Positions 22,941 to 33,776 of a stretch of DNA of 34,283 nucleotides are shown in pieces. The position numbers and the translations under genes were made by a program. How positions within the stretch are numbered: the stretch's first letter is position 1; the number at the start of each line of letters is the position of its first letter. Origin of the DNA: Entrophospora sp. SA101 (taxonomy: Eukaryota; Glomeromycota; Glomeromycetes; Entrophosporales; Entrophosporaceae); assembly GCA_958430865.1 (NCBI GenBank), contig CAUDNR010000305.1, positions 1 through 34,283 on the forward strand. The letters run 5' to 3'. The notes below the pieces were generated by a model. It was not told the DNA's origin and did not search any database. It saw nothing but the letters and a program-made list of their open reading frames with translations.

Positions 22941-23080
22941 TAAAGAATCCTAAATGTAGATCAATCTCCTGACCCTGTTTGCGTGCCACTTTAAATGATA
23001 TTGACAGTGTCAGGTGATCACGGCAGTTCTTTATAGACGCGATTTTCATTGATTTTTTTTTTTTTTTGTACATACAAAAC

Positions 23081-23558
23081 TAGTGATGTCAGCCGGCTGA
23101 TTATCTTCCTTGTAAAAAAAAATTTTTTTGGCACTTTTCAAAAGTTAACTTTATCATGATAATCAAACAAAAGGTAAATAAGTCTTTTTGATATCAAAAC
23201 AGTTGATGATTTTGTCAGCTAGCTTTTCCAATTGCTTGATATTAGGTTACTGCAAAACATGTACAACAAAATAAAAATCAGAGATGGATTTTTATTTGAC
23301 ATGTTACAAAATTTTTATTGGAAGAAGGTCCACTTGTTTGGTGGAATCAATAAAAGGTAGTTTTACCGTGCAAGCAAGAATTTACTTGGAAACACCGGCA
23401 AGCTCAGTACCATCCGAGAGGTTGTTTTTATCAGCTGGAAATGTATTCATAAAGAAAAGAAATAGATTTGATATTCTTTTTTTGAACGATTCTTATTTAG
23501 ATTTTTGATAGAATAATAAAAATAATTGATTTTTTGGCTGGTTTAGTTGATGTCACGA
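23081..23558 (+). mobile_element. hAT relic with degenerate TIRs and 8-bp TSD
   Basis: The left tip is TAGTGATGTCAGCCGGCTGA. The right end, read inward on the minus strand, is TCGTGACATCAACTAAACC, matching nine of the first 14 positions. The flanks are TACAAAAC (23073-23080) and TATAAAAC (23559-23566), identical at seven of eight bases, which supports an 8-bp target-site duplication. A perfect 12-bp palindrome TCAGCCGGCTGA lies at 23089-23100. The body carries only the transposase C-terminus, so the element is an internally deleted copy. Confidence 0.6.
23284..23508 (+). pseudogene. hAT transposase C-terminal dimerisation fragment
   Basis: An ATG-started frame of 74 codons contains ARIYLETPASSVPSERLF, followed by LSAGNVFIKKRNRFD. 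This matches the hAT C-terminal dimerisation domain, with its P-A-S-S-x-P-S-E-R-x-F-S-A-G-N core and the following K-R-N-R. The first 25 residues or so do not look like the usual upstream part and are probably joined by deletion. The fragment lacks the catalytic core and cannot act alone. Confidence 0.8.
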
Positions 23559-23566
23559 TATAAAAC

Positions 23567-26500
23567 TTTTCCATTTAAATATGAATGTATTAATAACCTA
23601 TTGATCTATGAAATTTTTTGGTCATCGTCCTTGTAGTTTTGTAAAATATTCTTTAAAAGTTGTTCGATCGATTATTTTTCACTTTATTGAATTTATCATT
23701 AAAAAAAACTTTTTAATGAAAATGTCACCGTGTGATTATCTCAGTTGATAATAACGATAATGGTGACGATAATGAGCTGTTTGGAAAAAGTTGTGATTCC
23801 CTCCCTATTACTATAAAAAATATTTTTACGGAATAAATGCTAATATACAGAATACGGAAAATGGAGTTTTTAATATTAATATTAACGAAAAGCTCTGTCC
23901 AAAAATAAATTACATTTTCCTTTTTTCCTTCATTTCCATTTTAAACAATCACATGATGATAACGATGAGGCTGTCCGTCGCTGATCCAAATAATTTATAA
24001 ATAGAATAGGATTTAAATTTTAAATTATGATGCATAACAAAATGGTGTCAATTAAGGGAGAAGTGTAAGAAAAAGAAAGAAAGTGAATAACAATAAGCGA
24101 ACGGATGAACAAACGAACGAACCAACGATAGAAAGAAGTCAATGAATGAACATAATGGTAATTAAAATAATAAATAATAATTAATTAATATTTAATGCTG
24201 CTATTGAGTTATTATATGTTATATAATACTAGCATATATTTAAAAATAACCAATGTTGTTGCATAGATGAATCATGTTATGAGGAAGCATACATACAGCT
24301 AATTTAAATTAATAAAAAAATTTAATTCAGAATTTCCTAAAAAAAATTTTTTTCAAAATGACCAATTCTCACTTGATCATTATTTAAATTTATTTCATTC
24401 ATTTTACTCCATTGACTGAATCACTCTGTTATTATTACATTAATTATCCATCCCCATTCATTAGCCACATTCATTCTAAATCTTGACAATCAATCAAAAT
24501 CAAAAAAAAAAATTTTCATATTAATATTTCTTCTCTAGTATTTTTTTCACCCCCGCAAAATAATATTGTGTATAAATAAAATATTATATAGTAAATGCAA
24601 ATGGATAGGATAGACACATGTACACGCACAATGTTTATTTACAAATAAAACAATAATAAAAAGAACAAGAACCTGATGCATGAAGACGATGCCTGTAGAT
24701 TATTTATTATTAAAGAAATAAAAAAAACGGTTTTATTTGTCCTTTTCTTTCTTGGCTTCTTTATTAATCTATCACAATAACTATCCAAAACAAGATATCA
24801 AACGCCATTATCCATGATTTTTACGTTGTCAAATATGCAAAAATATGCGAACAAAAAACAAAATAATAATAAAACCAAAAGCTTTGACTTCCTGGCCCGT
24901 AAAGTCGTCATATTGGAGTTTTAGAACATGTGTGTAACTTGATTGTTTTGTTTTTTTGTCCTCTTCATTGTTGGCTTGGACTGATTGGCTTGACTAATTT
25001 TTTGTTTATTGCTTATTGCTAAGTTTATTAATTAATTATTTAATTGGACTTTCTTTATAATTGATTTTCATTGTTAGACCTCCGATTATTACAAAAAAAT
25101 TGAACAGATAAAAAAAATGATTTGAATAAATGCTAATTAGTAAATTGGTAAATGGATGTGTTAAATTAGGAAACTTGTGGAAATTCAATCAACATTTTTA
25201 TTTTACATTTGTTTACGCGTCTTTTGATTGTGCTTCAAGAGTCAAGTGGTAATAAGGGGTGAAAAACAATAATTATTCAAAAGTTCTTTTCATTTTTCAA
25301 CAGACAGCAAAAAAACAAAATATAACGGAAAAAATAAAAACAAGTTTAAAACTTGTAAAAAAAGGAAAAAAAAAATATTTCCATTTTCCATTATTTGATT
25401 TTTTTTTTTTTTTCATGTTTTGGATCAAGTTTCTCGTTTATTATTCAAGAGCAGTACACGATTATCAAATTGCGTAAAAAAAAAATCATCTGGCATGTAA
25501 CAATTTGCTATCTTCTCTTATCCAACACTTCCTCCTCTTACCCCTGTCCTCTTCCCCTTTATCACCATCATCTAGGTCTTTATCACATCAAATCACATTT
25601 TTTGTTTCTTGAACCTTCTGGTCTTAAAACTTCTAATGTTCTATGTGATACTTCTAAATTGGTACAATTAACCACAACTCTCTCTCTCTCTCACGCGCTT
25701 TTTTTTTCTTAAAATAAAAAGTAACAACAATAATCAAATGATCATATACTAGTAGTCATTATCACTATCATTACATCAATTCACCTGATCCATGTTTCGT
25801 CATCATCCTACACAAAAAGAAAACCTTAAATCGTCTATTATTATTATTATTACTATTATTACTATTACCATTATTATTATTTCAAACATTAGATCTGTCA
25901 TAACAATAAAAATTACTATATATGCTTATTGGTATATATCGTATGGTATGTTTGAGATACATCTTAAAAATTTCCCAATATAAATTCATTATTATTTTCT
26001 CACCAAAAAAGATTTATATCACACTAGAGAGTAAATAAACAAAAAGTAAACCAATAAATGTTACACGTATAAAATATAGAAAAGGTGCTGACCGATCATC
26101 TGACATTTCTACATCACGAGTGTGGCAATATTTGATTTTTAATCAACGAAAATCCATAGATGCTTTTTATATACTTATTTGTATCTGTTGTAAATATAAA
26201 TATTTTGTATTATTTTTATTTTATGACTCAGTTCTGACCCGTTGTTCTGTTTTACCTTCTAAAATAGTTACAATTTCAACTCGGCGAATCAGCAGTACAA
26301 AAACCAACTTTTCATTATTATAGATGCGCCCATTATAATATTAGATAGAGATGGTGAGTGGTTTTGTTTATTAAATTAGTTAATTCTTAATTATTCCTCG
26401 TATTGACTCGTCTTTTATTCCTAAAGCAAAAAAAAAACTAAAGACAAGAACGGAATTTAAATACAAACAAAATTCCGTTTAAAATATATATTAATTAAAT

Positions 26501-28480
26501 ATCTTTAACAAGTCCATTATAAATTTATTTATTACATTTATGTATATATTTATTATAATTTATATTTGCCAATTTTCCAATTTTTTTTATTTTCCTAACC
26601 TAAAAAATTGTTATCTAACAATGTATGTATATATATATGTATATATATACTTGATAAGAAAACTTATTCCCAAGGTGTTTTTTTCGAATACGTAAAAAAA
26701 AAGTAATACAGATACGTAATGTATAGTAAAATAGTAATATTGATAGGTTGATTGCTGACTTTTGAGATTTCAATTGATTTTTATTTTTGTTTTTAATTTT
26801 TCTTTTTTTTAAAATTAAAATTAAATTAAAATTAAAATTTTAATTGGACATATTAATTAATTTAATTGGACATATTAATTAAATTAATTAATAAATATTA
26901 TTAATATTAAAATTAAATGTTTACCGAAATTAATTGCCATAAATTAATAATTTTTTGACATCCAAAATAAACAACAGCAAAAGTAAATAATTGTAACCAA
27001 CCACTCACTTATTCATTAATTTCATTCATTATCCCAAATTCCGCATTTTTATTTACAACAAATGTCATACGTACATTTTAAAAAGCGTACACGTTTCATA
27101 CCTTCTTTATTCCATTCTTCTTTGCTAATTTTACAAAATTCAAAATCTTTCTTTCTTATAATTCCGCCCGGATCAAATCGGTCTTTTTTTCCATACTGTC
27201 AAACAAATAAAAATTTATTATTTCTTATTATTATAAAACTCTATGAACACTTTTTCCTATATAATTTCTAATTATTTTGAAAAAATATCCTTTTTTGGAT
27301 GTTTTTAATAAATATTGTAGTCATTTGATCAAACGATTAATAGTCAAATTGCATACGATATTTATATTTGTTATTTATATTTATTTTCATGATATGTATT
27401 AGCAAAGTTCCGGTGATTATACATCATCATACATATATTACATCCGCTTGTTTCTATAGACAGTTGTCACGTGGGAACTTAAAAGTCCCGTGTAACATAA
27501 CGTACATATACATAAAAACTGCCCGTGTAACTTCAGAGATATCAATAAAAAAACAGCTTTTTTTCAACAAACATTTTTTCCCTTTGCACAATAAATAATA
27601 AAATTAGATATAAATAAATTCTTTTATTCAAAAAAATATTTTTTTGCAAATTTTTTTTTTCAAATCAAAAAATTTATCAACTAATTAAATTAATAAATAA
27701 ATAATAATTAATGAAAAAGTAAAATTTACTGCGTGCATGAAATTTTTAAATTTTAAAGCTTTAAAACGACCAGCTCAATCAATAGAAATAGATATATTAA
27801 TATATTCAAACAAAGATATATATTCAGATTAACAAATTAATAAAAATTAGCACAGTTAGCGCGGAACATATTTAGTCATTCATCACTACCATTTTTAATT
27901 GGAGCATAAAGAAGAGATGAAAGAAAGATTTATTCCTCTCACTAATTAATTCCTCATTTACCCCTAATGGTGGTAATAATTTTTCAGCCTTTACAAAAAA
28001 GTTACTATTCTCCAATTCCCATTTACATATTCGTTTCTTAAATGAAGTTTGTACAACACAAATAGTATATATATAAATTTGAGAATTTTCAGAACTTTAT
28101 TTATTATTACACTAACTAATAATAATTAATACCTAATACTTGATATTTTTTGAATTTTTGCAAGAAAAAAAATTAAAAGGTTTGTAAAAAAAATGTTTAT
28201 CTCGACAATTAACATTTTCCTGTTCCAATTGTTCTCAACCTCATTATTAATTGTTAATTATTAATAATAATTAATAATTAATTCTCACTATCACTCTCGT
28301 TATCCACATCCTTTCATGCATTCCATAGTTTTTGCTTTTGTTTTTTTTTTTTGAATGCGTTAAAATCAATCAATAAATTGGGAATAGCGCAATTATTTAC
28401 GCAACAAACAATCTAGCAACAACAAATATTTATAGTAAGTAATTAAACCATTGTTCACATTTTATTCATAATAAAAAATT
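23567..28480. other. Long AT-rich intergenic region
   Basis: About 4.9 kb with no supported gene. The open frames here (for example at 25259-25983, 26120-26323, 27062-27598) are Ile/Phe/Lys-rich, as expected by chance in AT-rich DNA. A CT microsatellite lies at 25679-25692, an AT/GTATAT run at 26623-26650, a 22-bp tandem duplication at 26839-26882 and a CACGTG at about 27469. Confidence 0.5.
26839..26882. repeat. Perfect 22-bp tandem duplication
   Basis: TTTAATTGGACATATTAATT plus AA is present twice head to tail (26839-26860 and 26861-26882) without mismatch, indicating recent duplication within an otherwise AT-simple stretch. Confidence 0.8.
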
Positions 28481-28482
28481 GT

Positions 28483-28488
28483 CACGTG
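28483..28488. promoter_or_regulatory. CACGTG E-box upstream of kinase
   Basis: A palindromic CACGTG within GTCACGTGAT lies 33 bases before the kinase ATG. In other fungi such sites bind bHLH factors of the Cbf1/Pho4 type. A single site may be chance. Confidence 0.25.
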
Positions 28489-28521
28489 ATGCTTACTTAA
28501 TAAATATGTAGAGAAATAATA

Positions 28522-29987
28522 ATGGGATTCAAGTCATCATCAAACAATTGTAAACACATTGTTGATGGCATTAAAGATGAAAGGGATAGATTGTTAAGGG
28601 AAAAAGAAAAAGAAAAGGATAATGATTTTAAACATATTATTGATATTATTTATGAATCAAAATCATTATCATTATCATCATCATCGTCATCATCATCATC
28701 ATCATCATCGTCATCGTCATCGTCATCGTCATCATCGTCATTATCGTTATCATCGTCATCATCTCCATTATCATCACCAACATCGCCAACATCACCAACA
28801 TCACCATTAAACGACGAAGAAAAGTCAAGTGGTAATCCGCAAATCGACAAATTCATAAAGGATACACAAGATCGTAATGAAAAAGACAAGACAAAATTGC
28901 AAATTGATTGGATCCCTTTTAAAGAATTTAAGAATATCAAGGAATTAAAAAAAGGCGGTGAAGGTGTAATTTATACTGCAGAGTGGATAAAAGGTCCAGG
29001 TCCTACAAAAACAGTTGCTTTAAAATGTCTTTATAACTCTCAAAATAATATATCTAAATTACTTGATGAGGTAAATTGCTTTAAAAAAATATATATAATT
29101 ATCTTTGACTTTCCTTCCTAATGCTAATATATATATATATACACACATTCGCACAGATTGAGCTTCAAGTAAAGCTTTATTACACAAATACACCACTATG
29201 TTACGGAATCAGTAAAGATGCTGCAAATAATTATCTGATAGTGATGCAATACGCAACTGATGGCAATCTACATGATTATCTTCAAGATAACTTTGGTGAA
29301 TTAAATTGGGAAAAAAAATTACGCATTATTTATGACGTGTCGGAAGCTTTAAGAGAAATTCATAAAGCCAATTTTGTACATGGCGATTTTCATGATGGAA
29401 ATATTTTAAAGTATCTTGATCGTTTTTATATTTCGGACTTGGGACTTTGTAAACGCAATGATATCAAAAATGATAATGGCAATGATATTCGTAGTAAATG
29501 TATACTTGGAGTATTGCCATATATGGCACCTGAAGTATTGAATCAATCGCCCTACACTAAAGCAGCCGATATTTATGGATTTGGAATGATAATGTGGCAA
29601 GTTTGTACTGGTAAACGACCATTCCATGATCAAAAGAATGAGGCTACCATAGATATTATAACCGAAATAATGAAGGGCGGGAGGCCATATATACCAACAT
29701 CGTCATCATCAAAAGAAAAGTATAATATACCAAAAGTAATTGCTGATTGTATAAAAAAATGTTGGGATGAAGATAAGGACAAACGACCTGATATCGTAAC
29801 ACTTAATAATTTCTTTAAAGATTTATTGATTATTAATAAAGATTATAAAAAATGGAAACCGTATCGGGAGAAAAATGATGGAGATGACGATGATGTCGAG
29901 AGTTGTTGTAATAGCTGTCGTGAAATTAATATCACTGATTATGTCACTACTCAATGGGATTTAACAATTCCTGAAAGAGTGCCTTAG
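28522..29987 (+). CDS. Protein kinase with polyserine N-terminus
   Basis: Exons 28522-29070 and 29157-29987 (459 residues) are joined across an 86-bp GTAAAT...CAG intron in phase 0. Residues 1-45 are charged and begin MGFKSS. A Ser/Leu run covers about 47-83, followed by TSPTSPTSP. The kinase domain runs from about 138 to 410: glycine loop KKGGEGVIY (143-151), VALK with Lys168, catalytic loop HGDFHDGN (Asp260, Asn265), DLG at 277-279 and APE at 307-309. Lys, Asp and Asn are all present, so it is probably active. The Arg of HRD is replaced by Gly and the Phe of DFG by Leu. Together with the HxxGN loop, this resembles the TKL-like kinases expanded in Rhizophagus. The tail is acidic with a CCNSC cluster. 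The substrate is unknown. A Gly2 with Ser6 start would suit N-myristoylation, which is inferred only. Confidence 0.9.
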
Positions 29988-30270
29988 AAGAGCTAGTTTT
30001 TTATTTAAATCTAAGACTTTGTGAATAAAATTTTAACTTTGTAAAATTACATGTTAATAATAAATTTAGGAATATTTTTAATAATTAATTTAAAAATAAC
30101 CTCGTCTATTTTTCATTGTAAATTCAATGCAATTGCTTATTCCACTCACTCAACTCACAAATCATCGCTCTCTTGCCAATCCTTGTTCGTTGTCTTACTC
30201 TTTAAGTTTCTCATTGACTGTCAATAGTTGTTGTAGATTTTGGCAGGCGTGCGTTAGTTGAAAATAGCAA

Positions 30271-30649
30271 GTAAGTATACACTTGTACTAGCGTTTATAT
30301 TTATCTATTAATAGTTATTATCACTCACTACATAATAATATATTTAATATATTACAAAATGCCAGTAGTCGTTGTTGTTGTATCACTAAATACAGCAGAG
30401 TTCTAAAATACTTGGGAGACGATCATGATCATTTAAAAAATATCATGCGGATTGTTTGTGCTAACCCAAATTTCGAAATTATTATTATTATTATAGATGG
30501 ATTTTTGTCAAAAAATTACCAAGTTTGGTTAGTATAATCAATTCCGCGCACTGAAATTTGTACTCGCGTGAGGAATTTGTGTAGCTTAAACATTCTTTCT
30601 TATCTTTTAAAAAAATTTTTTTCCTTTAAATTAATTTAAAAATAAATAG
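30271..30649 (+). other. YHM2: Probable 5' UTR intron of YHM2
   Basis: GCAA is followed by GTAAGTAT, an optimal donor, at 30271. A T-rich tract ends in AAATAG at 30649, two bases before the ATG. A 379-bp leader intron is thus likely. Transcript reads would be needed to confirm it. Confidence 0.4.
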
Positions 30650-30651
30650 AT

Positions 30652-32223
30652 ATGGCACCTGTTGATATAGCCGGCCCAATAGTAAAAGATGGTACCTTAC
30701 AGAAGAAACCAATTAATTTTGTGAATCTTGCTGTTGGTGCTGGTAATTATTTGGAATTTCTGTAATTTGCTCACATACCTTTTCTTATTATAGCCAAAAA
30801 ATAAAATGAATGATGGTTGGTTTACCAGAGGTTTTTGGGAACCATATAGCCACAATACTACTTATAATGGTAGAATTTATCATAACTGGCATTATATTCA
30901 ATTGAAAAATAAATAAAATAAAATAAAAATAAAAATTTTATAATAATATTATTATTAATTTATAATTTATGAAAATTTAGGTTTGAATATGTTCGAAGTG
31001 TCTACCCTTGGGCAACCATTTGAAGTTACTAAAACACATTTGGCTGCTAACCGTAATGATGGTATTTTTACTGCATTGAAGAAAACTTATAAAAGAGGTG
31101 GGATTTTAGGGTTTTATCAAGGGTTAATACCTTGGGCATGGATTGAAGCCAGCACGAAGGTAATTGATTGATTGATGATCAATTGATTGGTTGGTTGTTC
31201 AAATGATTCATTCATTGATTTCATTATTTTTATCAACTTCATAATTTCATTAATTTATTAATTTATTTATTATTTAATTATCAAAGGGTGCAGCACTTAT
31301 ATTTACTGCAAGTGAAGTTGAATACAATACACGAGTAGCTGGTGCACCTCCATTTTTGGTATTTTAAATATATATATACTTCCTGATCAACAAACAATAT
31401 TTTAAATATCATAGTGATGTAAATTTTGTTTAATTTTTAATAAAGGCTGGTATTTTGGGTGGTATGGCTGGAGGTTTAGCACAAGCATATACCACAATGG
31501 GGTTTTGTACATTTATGAAAACTGTTGAGGTCACTCGACACAAAGCACCTGCTGATCAACCAGTCTCTACATTAAAAGTCGCATCTGATATTTGGAAAAA
31601 GGAGGGAATTCGTGGTATAAATAAAGGTGTTAATGCTGTAGCTCTAAGACAATGCACAAATTGGGCTAGTAGATTTGGATTAACAAGATTAAGTGAAACT
31701 GCCATTAGGAAATTACGAGATGGTGAGGTTGTTGATTATTCTAAACCATTGTCACCCATTCAAAAAATTTTAGCAAGTGCCCTTGGTGGTGGTTTGTCCT
31801 GTTGGAATCAAGTAATTATATATTATTTTAAAAAATCTCAAACTTTAAAAAAAACAAATTTTTCTTTCTCACATTTCCTCCTCTCTTCTTCTTATCAAAG
31901 CCAATTGAAGTTATTCGTGTGGAAATGCAATCTCAAGTACAAACACCAGGACGTCCCAAAAATATGACAATTGTAACATGTGCTAAATACATTTATCAAA
32001 ATAATGGATTGAAAGGGTTTTATCGTGGTGTAACTCCTAGAATTGGACTTGGAATTTGGCAAACAATCTGTATGGTATTTGGTGGTGATTATGTCAAGGT
32101 AATTTTTAAAATACTTTATCACCATTATCACCATTATCATCATAATTGATAATAATTTTTTCTTTTTATTCATTTATTATTTAGGCTATGATTGCCAATA
32201 GACAATTAACTCAAAAACTTTAG
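30652..32223 (+). CDS. YHM2: Mitochondrial citrate/oxoglutarate carrier, Yhm2-type
   Basis: Six exons (30652-30742, 30981-31159, 31287-31358, 31446-31811, 31901-32098, 32185-32223) join with consistent phases into 314 residues, the length of yeast Yhm2. All introns are GT-AG (238, 127, 87, 89 and 86 bp). The mitochondrial-carrier signature appears in repeat 1 as QPFEVTK (42-48) and in repeat 3 as QPIEVIR (236-242). In repeat 2 it is replaced by [14 protein letters not shown] (133-146), a deviation that is typical of Yhm2. Other family phrases are [17 protein letters not shown] and [16 protein letters not shown]. Yhm2 sits in the inner mitochondrial membrane and exchanges citrate for 2-oxoglutarate, supporting cytosolic NADPH and lipid precursor supply; yeast Yhm2 also binds mtDNA. 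The gene appears intact. Confidence 0.95.
30806..30916 (+). other. Small open frame inside YHM2 intron 1
   Basis: A 36-codon ATG-to-TAA frame begins [17 protein letters not shown]. It is unusually rich in Trp and Tyr for AT-rich intron noise, and a TTATAG acceptor-like site lies just before it. It may be chance or an alternative exon; no family recognised. Confidence 0.2.
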
Positions 32224-32508
32224 AATATAATTTATATATATATATTTTTTCTTGCTAATTAATTTGAATAAAATTGTTTTATTAATAATTTATTTGTTTT
32301 GCTAATTGAAATCTGTAATAAAATAAAATTCGAGTATAACATTGATGATGAATGACGTTGAACAGCAAGCATACAAATCCAGGATGCGTTAGTTTAGGAT
32401 GTGTTAAAATTGTTATTTTCATTTTTAACTGGCTATTAAACAATTTCTTTCCCTTCCCTTTAATGATATTAATCATAATAAACAATAAATAATATTTAAT
32501 ATTTAATA

Positions 32509-33776
32509 ATGTCTAATAATAAAGAGCAAGAAATTCAAGAAAAGTTTGTTGAAGAATATAATTGCGGCTATACAGCCATTGAAAAATTAGAGGTAAAAAA
32601 AAAAAACTAATTAAGAATAAATATTACTGATATCAAAAAACTCAAGGATCGTGGTTTCCACACGCTTGAGTCAGTTGCATACACACCTAGAAAAGCATTA
32701 AAGGAATTTCTGAAGCAAAAGTTGAAAAAATACTGAGGGTATTATTATTATATTTATAATTCAAAATTTCATGTAATTCATACAGTATATGCATTTTTAT
32801 ATTTATAAAATACGACTGGATGGATAGTTGGTAAAATAATAATTTAGGATCTCAATCAGCAACAGAAATCCAAAAAAAAAAGACACAAACTTGTTTATAT
32901 CACAACAGGATCTGGTCAACTTAATAATATTTTAGGAAGTAATGAAAGATTTCTAATGGTCTATAATCACCGAATTCAAAATATATACAATTAAAATTGT
33001 AATTCGTAATTCTTTGATTTTAAACTAGGTGGAATTGAAACAGGCTCAACAACTAAAATTATTTGGTGAATTTCGTACCAGAAAAAGTCAATTATGCCAC
33101 ACGCTTGTTATGTTGGTAAATGATTTATCTAATTGATATTTAATTGATGTTATGTGGTATTTTTAACTTTCTGCAAGTATGGGTGTGCTGAAGGAAAATT
33201 AGACAATGCGGCAATAGCAAGAGCTTATAGCATCGATAACATCAATTCTTAATAAATGATTGATTGATTGATTTTTCCTGACAATAGATTTGCTGTACTA
33301 ATTGTTGATAGTGTAACAGCATTGTATAGAACTGATTATGCTGGAAGAGGTGAATTGGCTGCATGTCAAATGCATTTAGCAAAATTCTTACTATCTCTTC
33401 AATGTTTGGCTGATGAAGTGTATATGTGTGTGCTTTGTGATTATTATATAATTAACTAGTTAGTTAATTAATTATCCATTATTTATATAGTTATTGTTGT
33501 GACAAATCAAGTTGTTGCTACTGTTGATGGTAATATGACTATGTTTGATGGCCAGACTAAGGAACCAGTAGGAGGAAATATCACTTCAACTACAAGGTAA
33601 TTATCAATAAGCACATATATATTGTGACTTTTGTTGAACTTCTTTTTTTGTAGACTTTATTTTGTAAAGCTTCTAAAGAAGCTCGTGTATGTAATACACA
33701 TGATTAGCTATGTATACTGGAAGCTGAAGCAACATTTGCTATTGGTAAAGGTGAAATTGAGGATGTTAAAGATTAA
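32509..33776 (+). pseudogene. RAD51: RAD51 recombinase pseudogene, introns retained
   Basis: The pieces follow RAD51 in order: VEEYNCGYTAIEKLE (exon 1, to 32592), DIKKLKDRGFHTLESVAYTP and GISEAKVEKILR (to 32738), a TTGSGQLNNILG piece (32848-32938), LFGEFRTRKSQLCHTL (33029-33115), [31 protein letters not shown] (33286-33417), TNQVVATVDG (33491-33596) and LEAEATFAI up to TAA 33774-33776. QMHLAKFL and NQVVATVDG point to RAD51, not DMC1. Damage is extensive: a base is missing near 32700; the A-run at 32872-32881 and 33055-33061 shift frame; TAG at 33706-33708 interrupts; and the segment between the Walker A motif and the YG-x-LDN region is absent. The Walker A Gly before Lys is Arg (AGA, 33080-33082), which alone should abolish ATP binding. 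Retained introns show DNA-level duplication, not retroposition. Confidence 0.9.

Noticed and set aside
28622..28940. Poly-His, poly-Met and poly-Asp frames over the kinase N-terminus
   Set aside because: They are other-frame readings of the TCA/TCG repeat that encodes the polyserine tract of the kinase.
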